A stretch of 64,000 nt of DNA from UBA5239 sp040394635 (GTDB taxonomy: Bacteria > Verrucomicrobiota > Lentisphaeria > Victivallales > Victivallaceae): contig JBEBRW010000019.1 in assembly GCA_040394635.1 (NCBI GenBank), forward strand, positions 1 through 64,000. The letters are read 5' to 3'. Position numbers and translations under genes: made by a program. Under the pieces are notes generated by a model. The model saw nothing but the letters and a program-made list of their open reading frames with translations, was not told the origin of the DNA and searched no databases. This document shows, piece by piece, positions 9,273 to 18,029 of this stretch (position 1 is its first letter; each line of letters opens with the position of its first letter).

Positions 9273-10313
9273 TTAAATTTTCCGTTGATTATGACCGGTC
9301 GTCCCGCGCATTGTTAACTCGGTTTTCGTATAGATGCATTTTTCCTGCGGAATTTTGCCTTTCATCAATGAACGGAGAAGCTGGTAGGCATAAATAAACG
9401 ATTCGTCCGGGTTCCAGGTGAAACTGGTGAGCGGCGGACAGGTCTGCTCCGCCTCGGCCGGGGAACTCATGGTAATGATATTCAGGTCCTCCGGGATGTG
9501 GCCGCCTTTTTCCGTAACGGCATAAATCATGCCGCGGGCAATCCGGCCGTCGCCCACGATCATGGCGGTCGGGCGTTCCTTCATTTCCATAATCCGGCGG
9601 CCGGTTTTCACCCCGAAACTGATGGCGTCGCTATCGTTCATTTCCGGGAACGGAACGATCCAGTTATCGACATCGACTTTGAGCTGAAAATCGGAAGCGC
9701 CTTTCATAAACGATTGATAGATATCATCCTGCCGGTGGAATTCGCGCGGACCGATCACCAGCCCCAGTTTCCGGTGCCCGAAAGCAGCGAAACACTGAAT
9801 CGCATTCATGATCCCGCTGTCCACCCGCGACAAAACGCAATAGTTGCTGGCTTCTTCCAGCGAAACAAATGGAAACTCCGGGTGAAGATCCAGGTATTTC
9901 CGCATCCCCGGGCAGATGTAGCCGCCATGAAGCACGCCTCCCGCGAGACCGTTGGTGATGATGGCCGGCACCTGCTGGCGTTTTTCCGCGGAGTTGTGAA
10001 ATTCAATCTGGCAGCGGATGCCTTCGCGGTCGCACAATTTCATGAAACTGGCGATCATCGGCAGGATAATATCGCTGCCGCTCACCGAACCCGGCGTGTC
10101 GCTGACGACCAGCGCGATGTCATCGCTTTTTTTCTGCTTCAACAGTTTGGCCATGACATTGGGTTCGTAATTCTGTTTTTCGGCAATTTCCTGGATTCGC
10201 TGCCGCATTTCATCGCTGATCCTGCCGGTGCCGTTCAAGGCCGCGGACACGGTCGAAACCGCCACTCCGGAGGCTTTCGCGATATCTTTTATACTGACTT
10301 GTTTTTTCTTCAT
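9273..10313 (-). CDS. LacI-family transcriptional regulator (module B)
   Basis: The 346-residue protein shows a textbook LacI DNA-binding domain (VSIKDIAKASGVAVSTVSAALNG, with hinge helix NVMAKLLKQKK) and a sugar-binding core (HRKLGLVIGPREF, IPEDLNIITMSSP). It leads the module B operon with the pseudopilin and the large hydrolase. Its own promoter at 10351-10379 is a perfect sigma-70 consensus, and an AAACGTTT palindrome with the central CG typical of LacI-family operators lies just downstream, which suggests autoregulation. The ligand is unknown. Confidence 0.92.
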   Translation of the reverse strand: MKKKQVSIKDIAKASGVAVSTVSAALNGTGRISDEMRQRIQEIAEKQNYEPNVMAKLLKQKKSDDIALVVSDTPGSVSGSDIILPMIASFMKLCDREGIRCQIEFHNSAEKRQQVPAIITNGLAGGVLHGGYICPGMRKYLDLHPEFPFVSLEEASNYCVLSRVDSGIMNAIQCFAAFGHRKLGLVIGPREFHRQDDIYQSFMKGASDFQLKVDVDNWIVPFPEMNDSDAISFGVKTGRRIMEMKERPTAMIVGDGRIARGMIYAVTEKGGHIPEDLNIITMSSPAEAEQTCPPLTSFTWNPDESFIYAYQLLRSLMKGKIPQEKCIYTKTELTMRGTTGHNQRKI

Positions 10314-10330
10314 TTTCTTATTCCATGCAG

Positions 10331-10338
10331 AAACGTTT
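10331..10338. promoter_or_regulatory. AAACGTTT candidate LacI operator
   Basis: A perfect 8-bp palindrome with central CG, located between the -10 box (10351-10356) and the start codon (10313) of the LacI gene. LacI-family operators characteristically have a central CG. The site is short, so chance is possible. Confidence 0.45.
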
Positions 10339-10350
10339 TTTCATATTTAA

Positions 10351-10379
10351 ATTATACAGCCGATCCAGGAATTTGTCAA
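10351..10379 (-). promoter_or_regulatory. Consensus sigma-70 promoter of module B
   Basis: Minus strand: TTGACA (10374-10379), 17 bases, TATAAT (10351-10356). All 12 consensus bases and the optimal spacing are present. Confidence 0.85.
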
Positions 10380-10442
10380 GCCCCCGGAATGAAGAAATTG
10401 AAGAAATGGCCGCCATGTCGGTAATGGGTCAGTGAAAGTGTA

Positions 10443-10466
10443 GGGCCGCCTATGGAGAGGCGGCCC
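10443..10466 (-). terminator. GC-rich stem-loop after the discoidin gene
   Basis: GGGCCGCCT (10443-10451) and AGGCGGCCC (10458-10466) form a perfect 9-bp stem with a 6-base loop, 36 bases past the stop at 10502. The T run after it on the minus strand is poor, so it may end transcripts weakly or stabilise the 3' end. Confidence 0.55.
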
Positions 10467-10501
10467 GAGAGTAGCCGGAAAACTTATATACGGCGTTTAT
10501 T

Positions 10502-11326
10502 TCAGAAGATACGGATTTCGTTCAGTCCGGCATTGCCGCTTACTGCCAGTTTGACATAGCGGGCCTTGACCGGCGTCAGGTCGAGTTTCTGCTCCTTGCC
10601 GGGAACGGCGATGGTGCCGGCCTCGGCGAAGGTTTTGCCATTGCTGGAAGTACTGACATTGACGCTACTGAAGCCGTTGTTGGAGATCAGCACCAGCTGT
10701 TTGATTTCCGTCTCTTCCTTCAGGTCAATGGTGATGGTGCTGCCTTTGAAGGCGGACCAGTGCGCGGACCGGGTTTTGCTGTTGCCGTCCACATAAAAAG
10801 TCGGCGGAGTGCGCCAGTTCAGTGAGTCACCGGTTTCGGTGATCGGACAGAACAATGCTTTGTGAGCCGGACCGTCGATGTTGTATATCTTCATTTCCTG
10901 AACCGTTACGGCGGCGGATTTCGGCCCGCCCTTGAGCGTGAAGCGCAGCATCGTGGCCCGGGCGCCATCCGCAAAATAGTTGCCGATGAAGTTAGCCTCC
11001 GCCGAACCGTTGAGCTTAATGAGCGGGGTCCAGGTTTTGCCGTCCGCCGAACTCTCGATTTCGGCCTCGACCAGATTACCGCCCCAGATGGCGATGGCAT
11101 TGAACTCGGTTTCTTCGCCGAAGTTTACCGTAATGGTGCCCTTGGCATTTTCACCGGTGTAGCTGAGCCACTTGGTTTCGATGTTGTTGTCGGTGACCAG
11201 GTTGATCTTGTCGTTGTAGGGATGCGCCTTGATTTCTTTGGCCTGCTCGAGCAGGTTGTCGGCGGCCAGAAGGGAGCTTGCGGAAAACATTGCAGCGGCA
11301 ATAGAGTACCAGAATACGTTTTTCAT
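10502..11326 (-). CDS. Secreted protein with two discoidin (F5/8 type C, CBM32-like) domains
   Basis: The 274-residue protein starts with a signal peptide (MKNVFWYSIAAAMFSASSLLA). Two discoidin-like beta-sandwiches follow: about 30-145 (NLVTDNNIETKW, ITVNFGEETEFNAIAIWGG, EMKIYNI) and about 165-274 (YVDGNSKTRSAHW, STITIDLKEETEIKQLVLI, ARYVKLAVSG, LNEIRIF). No catalytic domain is visible, so it probably binds glycans or cell-surface sugars. AAGGAATATC precedes the ATG, 25 bases after the stop of the upstream GntR/LacI regulator, and the pair likely forms an operon. Whether it anchors, senses or captures polysaccharide cannot be told from sequence. Confidence 0.85.
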   Translation of the reverse strand: MKNVFWYSIAAAMFSASSLLAADNLLEQAKEIKAHPYNDKINLVTDNNIETKWLSYTGENAKGTITVNFGEETEFNAIAIWGGNLVEAEIESSADGKTWTPLIKLNGSAEANFIGNYFADGARATMLRFTLKGGPKSAAVTVQEMKIYNIDGPAHKALFCPITETGDSLNWRTPPTFYVDGNSKTRSAHWSAFKGSTITIDLKEETEIKQLVLISNNGFSSVNVSTSSNGKTFAEAGTIAVPGKEQKLDLTPVKARYVKLAVSGNAGLNEIRIF

Positions 11327-11351
11327 GATTGATATTCCTTGGTTGATTTGG

Positions 11352-12458
11352 TTATTGCTTGGGCAGTTCCCAGCCTGCCAGCGAATAATGATCCGGAGCG
11401 AAATAAAGCTCCGGCATCAGGATGATGCATTCATGGTTGTCGACGGTCTCGCCGGTGATGATTTTCAGCAGCGCTTCCGCGGCCTTTTTGCCGATATCCC
11501 ACATGCGGATATCGATCGACGGTGGATAAGGGTACATGCCGTGCAGATTGAATGTATTGTTGTCGCAGCCGATGATCTTGTCCTTAAGCGGCGAGCGGCC
11601 GTATTTATAAAGAATCTGGTACAGCACCTGCCCGGTAATGTCCGACGGCAGGAAAATGCCGAGCGATTTCCGGGTTTTCAGCAACGGCTCGAGCTGGCGG
11701 CAACTGTCCTCGAAAAATGTTTTCAGCGTTTGCTCATAAGGATTTACAAAGACCTTTTCCGCCTTGAAGCCGTGACTGGAGAGCCGCGCCATGAAGCTCT
11801 CCCAGCGGCAGCCGAAAATACTGCCCTTCTCATATCCGTAATAAATAAACTGACTGCATTTCTGTTCAACCAGATAATCAGCCGCCATGCGCCCGATGAC
11901 GTCGTTGTTGTAGGTGATCATGGTCGCATCCAGCGTATTGTTGTACTCGCCCATGGCCAGTATCCACGGGATATCCGAGAAAATCGCGAAATCCTTGTCC
12001 TCGATTCGCCCGGAACGCACGATGATCAGCCCGTCGACCTCCCGTTTCAGCTGATTGATGAAACTGACATGCTTCGGCGAAGCCACGCAGGTATGCAGCG
12101 TATAATGTCGCGGTTCCAACTCAATGGAAATGCCGTTGATGATCTTGTCGAAAATGGAATTACCGCCGAGGAAATGATTGCCGTGGTGGTTTTCGCTGAA
12201 AATCAGCAGCCCGATCCGCCGTTTGCGGTTGACGAAGGTACCGACACGCTCGTACTTCTTGATCAGCCCGTTATCCTCCAGTTCATTCAGGACCTTGCTT
12301 ACGGTCAGGGGATTCACGCTGAGCTCCTTGCCGAGCTGGTGAACCCCCGGCAGCTTTCCGGAGTAGATGCCGCTGTTGATCCGGGCCGTGATTTCATCCC
12401 GGACGGAATCGAATTTCGTCCGGGGTTTGGGTTGCCGCCCGATTGTCTTGACTTTCAC
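11352..12458 (-). CDS. GntR-LacI hybrid transcriptional regulator
   Basis: The 368-residue protein has an N-terminal GntR winged helix (FDSVRDEITARINSGIYSG, GKELSVNPLTVSKVLNELED, GTFV) and a LacI/ribose-binding-protein-like effector domain (IGLLIFSENHHGN, KDKIIGCDNNTF), the architecture known from AraR-type regulators. The frame opens at a TTG at 12485, but I favour GTG at 12458 because CAGGAGA lies 5-6 bases before it and no other start has a good ribosome site. It precedes the discoidin protein. A 27-bp imperfect palindrome overlaps its promoter (12511-12537) and a related sequence lies at the fucosidase/pilin divergent promoters near 14364-14400, so it may control both. Confidence 0.85.
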   Translation of the reverse strand: MKVKTIGRQPKPRTKFDSVRDEITARINSGIYSGKLPGVHQLGKELSVNPLTVSKVLNELEDNGLIKKYERVGTFVNRKRRIGLLIFSENHHGNHFLGGNSIFDKIINGISIELEPRHYTLHTCVASPKHVSFINQLKREVDGLIIVRSGRIEDKDFAIFSDIPWILAMGEYNNTLDATMITYNNDVIGRMAADYLVEQKCSQFIYYGYEKGSIFGCRWESFMARLSSHGFKAEKVFVNPYEQTLKTFFEDSCRQLEPLLKTRKSLGIFLPSDITGQVLYQILYKYGRSPLKDKIIGCDNNTFNLHGMYPYPPSIDIRMWDIGKKAAEALLKIITGETVDNHECIILMPELYFAPDHYSLAGWELPKQ

Positions 12459-12510
12459 GATTGTCTCCTGTATTAGTATCACCAAGTAACTGATTCATTT
12501 TTAAGCAACA

Positions 12511-12555
12511 CAGTTGTATTACTATATAGTATAACTGAAAACAAGGAAAAATCAA
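12511..12555 (-). promoter_or_regulatory. Promoter with overlapping palindromic operator for the GntR-LacI regulator
   Basis: Minus strand TTGATT (12550-12555), 16 bases, TATACT (12528-12533). An inverted repeat with arms CAGTTGTA (12511-12518) and TATAACTG (12530-12537) has 7 of 8 arm positions matching and covers the -10 box, as expected for an autorepressor. Confidence 0.65.
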
Positions 12556-12586
12556 CAGCCCTGAATTATTTTTCCGTGAAAAATCT

Positions 12587-14299
12587 TCAGACCGGAATAA
12601 GTTTCAGCATGATCAGGTTCAGCGAGCGGGTGTCATCCTGATCTTCGCTCAAAGCATTGTGGGCCTTGAAATCCGGCATACCGGTGACCTCGATGCTCAG
12701 TTCGTGCTCCCCTGCCCGGTCGAATGAGATTTCACCGACGTAACTTTCGGTTTCCGGGTGATACTTGGTCTGTATGTTTTCGAGCGGCCTGTCCGAAGTC
12801 AAAATCCGGCTCACTTCCTGCCCGCCGCAACGAATGGCAACCGCAATACCATCAATCCATTTCGTGCTCCAATGACGGGTGGTTAAAGCCTCCACGCGGT
12901 ACCTGCCCGGCTTGTCCATACTGAACGCCCAGCGCAAACGTCCGTTACCGGGCTGGAAATAGACCGGCAATCCCTTGCGGTCCAGTGCCAGTTTCGAACC
13001 GGATTCAGCCTCGGCGGCAGCACGGCCGGAGAGCAGCGACACCGTACCGTCGGACGCCTGCCGGATCGCCGGATCGACCTTTACCGGCGAATCCAGTTCC
13101 ACCGCCAGCACACTGAAATATTCACAGGGCGGCTGCGCCGGTAAAGCAACGAAATAAATGCTTCCGTTTTTGTGTTCAAAATTGACCTCTGGCCCTGAAA
13201 GAATGCGTGCGCTCTTCACCTCATTCAATATCCCGTCAAGGGTAAAATCCGGCCCCGGCCATTCCGAAAAAATCAGGTACAGCATATTGCCCTTCGCCGT
13301 GGCCGCGCCCCACGCGGGCGGCACGGGAAACGGCACGCCGGAGGTCCCGTAAATCGCCTCGCCGTTCACCTTCAACCATTCACCGATCGCCTTCAAACGC
13401 TCCACGCTGGGCGCGGGGATGACGCCGTCCGCATCCGGCCCCACATTCAGGAGATAGTTGCAGCCGTTGCTGACCGAGCGGATCAGCGAATACAGCAGGT
13501 CACGGACGCTCTTCCAGTGATGATCATTTTTCTTGAAACCCCACGTATGGTTCAAGGTTGCCGGGACCTCGCCGTTAAGGTTATCGGCGCAGTACGGAAA
13601 CTCGTTGTCGCCGAGCACCGCGTAGTCGCCGAAGCCGTTGCCGACGCGGTCGCAGACCAGGCACTCCGGCTGCAGTTCATGCACCAGGTCGTAAAATGCC
13701 TTCGACTGCTCAAAAGTGGAATCCGTGGGCGTATCGTACCAGATCAAACCGACCGGCCCGTAGTTGGTCAACAGTTCCCGTATTTGCGGCAGGGCTTTCG
13801 CATTCATATAGCGGTTGAAATCCACGCCGCGTTCCGCCGCCGGTACCGGAAACTGCCCCGGCCATTCGTTCCAGGTGCCGTCCGGTTCGTGCCAGTCCTG
13901 ACGCTGCGAGTAATAGATGCAAAACTTCAGATTATGCCGCGCACAGGCCGCGGCCAGCTCGGTAATAATATCGCGTTTGAAGGGAGAATTCATCACCGAA
14001 AACTCCGAATGCGCCGTATCCCAGAGCGCAAATCCATCGTGATGCTTGGCCGTGATGACCAGGTATTTCATGCCGGCGGCTTCCGCCAGCGCGGCCCACG
14101 CCTCCGCATCGAACGCCTTGGGATTAAACGAGTTCGCCAGCCCGGCGTATTCGACAGCCGGAATCTGCGCAAAACGCATGATCTGCTCGCCGATCCCCGG
14201 GATCTCCCTGCCGCCCCACTCCCCCGCGGGTATCGCATAGAGCCCCCAGTGAATGAACATCCCGAAGCGCGCATCGGTAAAAAAATTTGCTGTATCCAT
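12587..14299 (-). CDS. Alpha-L-fucosidase, GH29, cytoplasmic
   Basis: The 570-residue protein is a clear GH29 fucosidase: FFTDARFGMFIHWGLYAIPAG at the N-terminus, the conserved KYLVITAKHHDGFALWDT strand, and the nucleophile Asp (D189) in GLIWYDTP. The C-terminal third (about 430-570) is an extra beta-rich, CBM-like domain. It removes terminal alpha-L-fucose from oligosaccharides. No signal peptide is visible, so it should act in the cytoplasm. I chose the ATG at 14299 (12th codon of the longer frame) because GGAAGGA precedes it and the fold starts at once. It is divergent from the pilin-PL8-GH29 operon, and the promoters of the two units overlap. Confidence 0.92.
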   Translation of the reverse strand: MDTANFFTDARFGMFIHWGLYAIPAGEWGGREIPGIGEQIMRFAQIPAVEYAGLANSFNPKAFDAEAWAALAEAAGMKYLVITAKHHDGFALWDTAHSEFSVMNSPFKRDIITELAAACARHNLKFCIYYSQRQDWHEPDGTWNEWPGQFPVPAAERGVDFNRYMNAKALPQIRELLTNYGPVGLIWYDTPTDSTFEQSKAFYDLVHELQPECLVCDRVGNGFGDYAVLGDNEFPYCADNLNGEVPATLNHTWGFKKNDHHWKSVRDLLYSLIRSVSNGCNYLLNVGPDADGVIPAPSVERLKAIGEWLKVNGEAIYGTSGVPFPVPPAWGAATAKGNMLYLIFSEWPGPDFTLDGILNEVKSARILSGPEVNFEHKNGSIYFVALPAQPPCEYFSVLAVELDSPVKVDPAIRQASDGTVSLLSGRAAAEAESGSKLALDRKGLPVYFQPGNGRLRWAFSMDKPGRYRVEALTTRHWSTKWIDGIAVAIRCGGQEVSRILTSDRPLENIQTKYHPETESYVGEISFDRAGEHELSIEVTGMPDFKAHNALSEDQDDTRSLNLIMLKLIPV

Positions 14300-14350
14300 A
14301 TCGTTTTGATCCTTCCGGTAAGTATTTTTCATTTTTTTTGCGTCTGCCTA

Positions 14351-14379
14351 TTGACTTTTATTAATACTGTAGATATAAT
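14351..14379 (+). promoter_or_regulatory. Promoter of the pilin-PL8-GH29 operon with overlapping palindrome
   Basis: TTGACT (14351-14356), 17 bases, TATAAT (14374-14379): 11 of 12 consensus bases. An imperfect palindrome with arms ATACTGTAGAT and ATTTATAGTAT (14364-14388) covers the -10 region and is a likely repressor site. Nearby TATAGTATA and AACTGTATTA (14381-14400) resemble the operator at 12511-12537. Confidence 0.75.
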
Positions 14380-14400
14380 TTATAGTATAGCAACTGTATT

Positions 14401-14429
14401 ATTATAATACCGGGCAACCGAAAAAGCAA
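14401..14429 (-). promoter_or_regulatory. Divergent promoter for the GH29 gene
   Basis: Minus strand TTGCTT (14424-14429), 17 bases, TATAAT (14401-14406). It is nested between the start of the pilin gene and the plus-strand promoter, so one repressor bound near 14364-14400 could silence both directions. Confidence 0.6.
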
Positions 14430-14440
14430 CGAGGCAAATT

Positions 14441-15166
14441 ATGGAAAACGGGAAAAAAATCAGAAAAATAAATTTCACACTCATTGAACTCCTGGTCGTG
14501 ATCGCCATCATCGCCATCCTGGCAGCCATGCTGCTGCCAGCCCTGAACAATGCCCGCGAAAAGGCCCGCGTAATCAGCTGCCTGAATCTGCAGAAACAAT
14601 TCAGTTTGACCATGATCGGTTATATGGATGAAAACAACGGTTACCTGCCCGGCAAGTCGCCGGCCGGTTGGAGCTCGGCCTGGTTCTATCTGTTCAACCA
14701 GGCCGGAGTGCCCGGTTTTACCGGTCCCGATTCGTCGGCGCTGGCCCGGAAGACGGCGATTTGCCCGGCTTTCGTTGCCGTCAAAGGTACCACCGCACAG
14801 GTCACCAATACTTACGGCACTCCCTATGTCGGTCCTGATCCGCAATTCCTGGCTACCACCAGCTTGAAGAATCCCTCCCGCATGGTCATGCTGGCGGAGT
14901 CCTATCACCGCGGCTGGAAATCACCGTATGCCACGGTAGAAGCGGATGATGTCCCGACACGCGGTAATTTCGCCTTGTTCCATGGCAAGATCGGCAATAT
15001 CACCTTCCTCGACGGTCATGCCGGAAGTTTCACCGTCGGCAAAGCCAAAGATGAAGCAGTCATCCCCTTCATGGAAACCAACGGCAAAATCGATCTCCGC
15101 TCCATCAAGGGGGCGGTTGCCGTCACCGGCGACTTTTCCGATGGTTACTGGCGGACTGAACAATGA
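14441..15166 (+). CDS. Orphan type II pseudopilin heading the chondroitinase-like operon
   Basis: The 241-residue protein has leader MENGKKIRKIN, then FTLIELLVVIAIIAILA and MLLPALNNAREKA. Asn occupies the position before the cleavage site. The C-terminal signature is FALFHGKIGNITFLDGHAG (His, nine residues, DG). Its stop overlaps the start of the PL8 gene (ATGA at 15163-15166), so the lyase is translationally coupled to the pilin. Unlike the other pilins it has no regulator directly in front; control is probably through the divergent promoter region. Confidence 0.92.
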   Translation: MENGKKIRKINFTLIELLVVIAIIAILAAMLLPALNNAREKARVISCLNLQKQFSLTMIGYMDENNGYLPGKSPAGWSSAWFYLFNQAGVPGFTGPDSSALARKTAICPAFVAVKGTTAQVTNTYGTPYVGPDPQFLATTSLKNPSRMVMLAESYHRGWKSPYATVEADDVPTRGNFALFHGKIGNITFLDGHAGSFTVGKAKDEAVIPFMETNGKIDLRSIKGAVAVTGDFSDGYWRTEQ

Positions 15167-18021
15167 AAATACTTTTTATCCTATGCACAATCCTCGGCTG
15201 CATGATGTTGAAAGCCGAGGATTTCTACGATTTCGAGGATGGCAAACTCAAGGACTGGCAGGCCGCCGGAAGCACTGCAACCATCACCGCCAAACGTTAC
15301 AAAAACGGACAGAATTCACTGTTGTGGAGCTGGCAACAGCCAGGCGCGGTTCTCCGGGGCAAGTTCCAGAAACACACGGTAAGCGCCAACAGCGCATTCG
15401 GGCTGTGGCTTCATAATCCAAGTCCGGTCGATGGACGCTTATATGTGACCTTTTTCAATGGTCCGGAGAAAATCGCCGAAGTCTGGTACAACCTCAATTT
15501 CCAGGGCTGGCGTCCGCTCGGCGTGAATTTCAACAAAATCGGCATCATCAACGGCACCGTGTTCGATACCGTCGAGATCAAGGCGCCCGCCGCGTTGTCT
15601 GCGGGCGAACTCTATTTGGACTCGGTCCATACGTTCGTCATCGCGCCCGGCTTGAGCCCGGACCATCAGCAGCCATGGATCAATAATCAGTCACTGCTGA
15701 AACAACCGCCCGAAAAAACGTTTTATTCGACACATGATATCGCGCAGAACCGTCCCTACCTGCCCGCCTTGACGGATGTACCGGAAAACACCGCTGCCGA
15801 ACTGAATAATCTGGCTGAGTATTATCAGAAGCATCTTTTTTACGCGGACCGCGGCCAATACCGCAGCATGGATGAACTGGAAAAATCGTTTGAAGCACTG
15901 CGAATCCGCGAACAGGATGGCGTCATAACCGGCCTGCCGATTGTGTTCGGCAATAACAAACTGTTTCTGAAAAACGCGGAAACACTGGATTTCAAGGCCA
16001 AATTTCTGGTGGTGCTGAAAAGCGTCGTCGAGGCGTATCAGAAAGAGACCGGCAAGAACCAACAGCGAGCCGAGGAAATGTTCGTACAAATGTGCCGTCA
16101 CCTGCTCGATCAGGGATTTCAGGAGGGCAATGGCAACCTCGGCTGGATCGGCAACGGTTACGGTTACCGCCACTATCCCCCGCAGATTTTCCGCATGAAG
16201 GCCGTACTGGACAAGCACGACCTGACCGAAGCGATGGCGAAAAATGTGGCGTGGTTCTCCAACGGCGACAAAATGCTTACCGAATCGCCCCGCGTGTCAT
16301 GCGATGAGCTGTACAATTATTCGCCGCACCTGCCGGGCGCGGTCCTGATGACGCCGGACTTGGCCGAGCGTTACCAACGGATGAAGGCACTGCATAATTT
16401 CTATGAGAAAATCATTCTCGCCCCCCTGCCCTTCGGCGACGACGGCTCCATCCATCATCACGGCGGCCACCACCTCGGCTACGGCGGTTATGCGCCGCCA
16501 ATGCTGGTGAATTCGCAGATCCTGCCTCTGAAGGATTCGGAGTTCCGCATCAGCCCGGTGGTACAGGAAAAACTACGCAAATACACCCGCGCGATCAACT
16601 TCCAGAATACCTACGGCATTTGCGCCCCGAACCTTTATATGCGCTCCGGCACAATCATTCAATTGAGCGCGGAAGCCATGGCCGGCGCGATGGCGAAACT
16701 GGACGATCCGGAAATGGCGGGCATCTATTTATGGGCGCTGAACGGCAAATCCACACCGGACGCCGAAAAATACCGCGCCGCCGGTATCAAACCGCTCCGC
16801 CCGGAGGGACACTTGACAATGAACCTCGCGGCCATCGGCATGCACCGCCGCGATGACTGGACGATCTCGACGGTCGGCCTGTTGAAGACGTATCGCAACC
16901 TCGAAATTTACGGCTGGCTCGAGAGCAATAACTACGGGCGCAACAGCCGCAACGGCTCGGTGTTCGTGACCAACCACGACGACTGCGGCTATCTTTTCGA
17001 AGGCTGGGACTGGAACTACTGGCCGGGCGCCACCAGCGTGGTCCGTCCGCCGGTCGAGCTCTTCGAGGGCTACTCATTTTACGGGAACCGCTCGGATTTC
17101 GCAGGCGGAGCCACTTTGTCGGATAACGGCGTATGGGGCATGGATTATCAGGGCGCGGACGCCGCGTTCCGCAAGTCGGTGTTTTTCTTTGACAACCGGG
17201 TCACCGTCATGACCACAGACATCGAAAAAGGAACTCCGCGCCCCGCCAATTCGCCCGGCGGCAAGGCTATAACCACCCTCTTTCAGCAGGGAGCGGCGGA
17301 TGACCTGAAGCCGATTGCGGTAAATGGTGAGAATATCACTCAGTTCCCGTACACAGCCGAGCTTGACGGCAAAAGCATCAATACACTGGTCGACGGTCTC
17401 GGCAACGGCTATTACATCTGGCCGGGCTCTGCGGTATCGGTTCAGCGCCGGGCTCAGGAATGGACCTATTTCTTCAAGAAATATCTGAAGGACCCGAAGG
17501 ATAATCCCTGCATAAACATGCAGAAAAAGCAGTTCCGCGAAACTCCGCTGGAGGATAACGCCAAATATTACAATCCGACACAGGGTAACTTCAATCTGGC
17601 CTATATCGATCATGGCGACGCTCCGAAGGGCGCATCCTGCATCTACACCCTGCTGCCGGCCTCCGGCAGCGACGGCCTCCGGCAGTTTACCGGAGCCATG
17701 AAAAGCGCCACCCCGCCAGTCAAAATCCTTTATCAGAACAAAGACGTTCATGCCGTATACGACCCGGCGCTGCAAGCCACCGGTTATGTGGTTTACAACC
17801 ACCGCACGCGGCTGGATAACGGCGGCCCGCTGATTTCGACCAGCGCCCCGGCGTTTATCATGATCAAAGATCACGGCGACCGCTACGAAATCAGCGTGGC
17901 CTCCAGTGATCCGGAGCAGTCGGGAACATTCTCGCTGCGGTTACAGGGACTCAGCAAGTCGGTCAAAATCAAATCGGCTTATCCGAATTCCGCAGTAATC
18001 GAAATAACCAAAAATCAGTAA
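15163..18021 (+). CDS. Secreted polysaccharide lyase family 8, chondroitin ABC lyase-like
   Basis: The 952-residue protein has a signal peptide (MKILFILCTILGCMMLKAED), an N-terminal beta-sandwich (about 20-170), an alpha-helical toroid and C-terminal beta-sheet domains as in PL8 lyases. The block DGSIHHHGGHHLGYGGYAPP aligns with the catalytic block of Proteus chondroitinase ABC I as I remember it, putting H433 and Y440 at the positions of His501 and Tyr508. R494 and E613 (in FEGWDWNYWPGATS) correspond to Arg560 and Glu653. NLAYIDHG and GNGYYI are further family marks. It should cleave chondroitin/dermatan-type glycosaminoglycans by beta-elimination outside the cytoplasm. It lies between a pseudopilin and a GH29 gene in one operon. 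True substrate could be a related uronic-acid polysaccharide. Confidence 0.88.
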   Translation: MKILFILCTILGCMMLKAEDFYDFEDGKLKDWQAAGSTATITAKRYKNGQNSLLWSWQQPGAVLRGKFQKHTVSANSAFGLWLHNPSPVDGRLYVTFFNGPEKIAEVWYNLNFQGWRPLGVNFNKIGIINGTVFDTVEIKAPAALSAGELYLDSVHTFVIAPGLSPDHQQPWINNQSLLKQPPEKTFYSTHDIAQNRPYLPALTDVPENTAAELNNLAEYYQKHLFYADRGQYRSMDELEKSFEALRIREQDGVITGLPIVFGNNKLFLKNAETLDFKAKFLVVLKSVVEAYQKETGKNQQRAEEMFVQMCRHLLDQGFQEGNGNLGWIGNGYGYRHYPPQIFRMKAVLDKHDLTEAMAKNVAWFSNGDKMLTESPRVSCDELYNYSPHLPGAVLMTPDLAERYQRMKALHNFYEKIILAPLPFGDDGSIHHHGGHHLGYGGYAPPMLVNSQILPLKDSEFRISPVVQEKLRKYTRAINFQNTYGICAPNLYMRSGTIIQLSAEAMAGAMAKLDDPEMAGIYLWALNGKSTPDAEKYRAAGIKPLRPEGHLTMNLAAIGMHRRDDWTISTVGLLKTYRNLEIYGWLESNNYGRNSRNGSVFVTNHDDCGYLFEGWDWNYWPGATSVVRPPVELFEGYSFYGNRSDFAGGATLSDNGVWGMDYQGADAAFRKSVFFFDNRVTVMTTDIEKGTPRPANSPGGKAITTLFQQGAADDLKPIAVNGENITQFPYTAELDGKSINTLVDGLGNGYYIWPGSAVSVQRRAQEWTYFFKKYLKDPKDNPCINMQKKQFRETPLEDNAKYYNPTQGNFNLAYIDHGDAPKGASCIYTLLPASGSDGLRQFTGAMKSATPPVKILYQNKDVHAVYDPALQATGYVVYNHRTRLDNGGPLISTSAPAFIMIKDHGDRYEISVASSDPEQSGTFSLRLQGLSKSVKIKSAYPNSAVIEITKNQ

Positions 18022-18029
18022 GGTAAATT

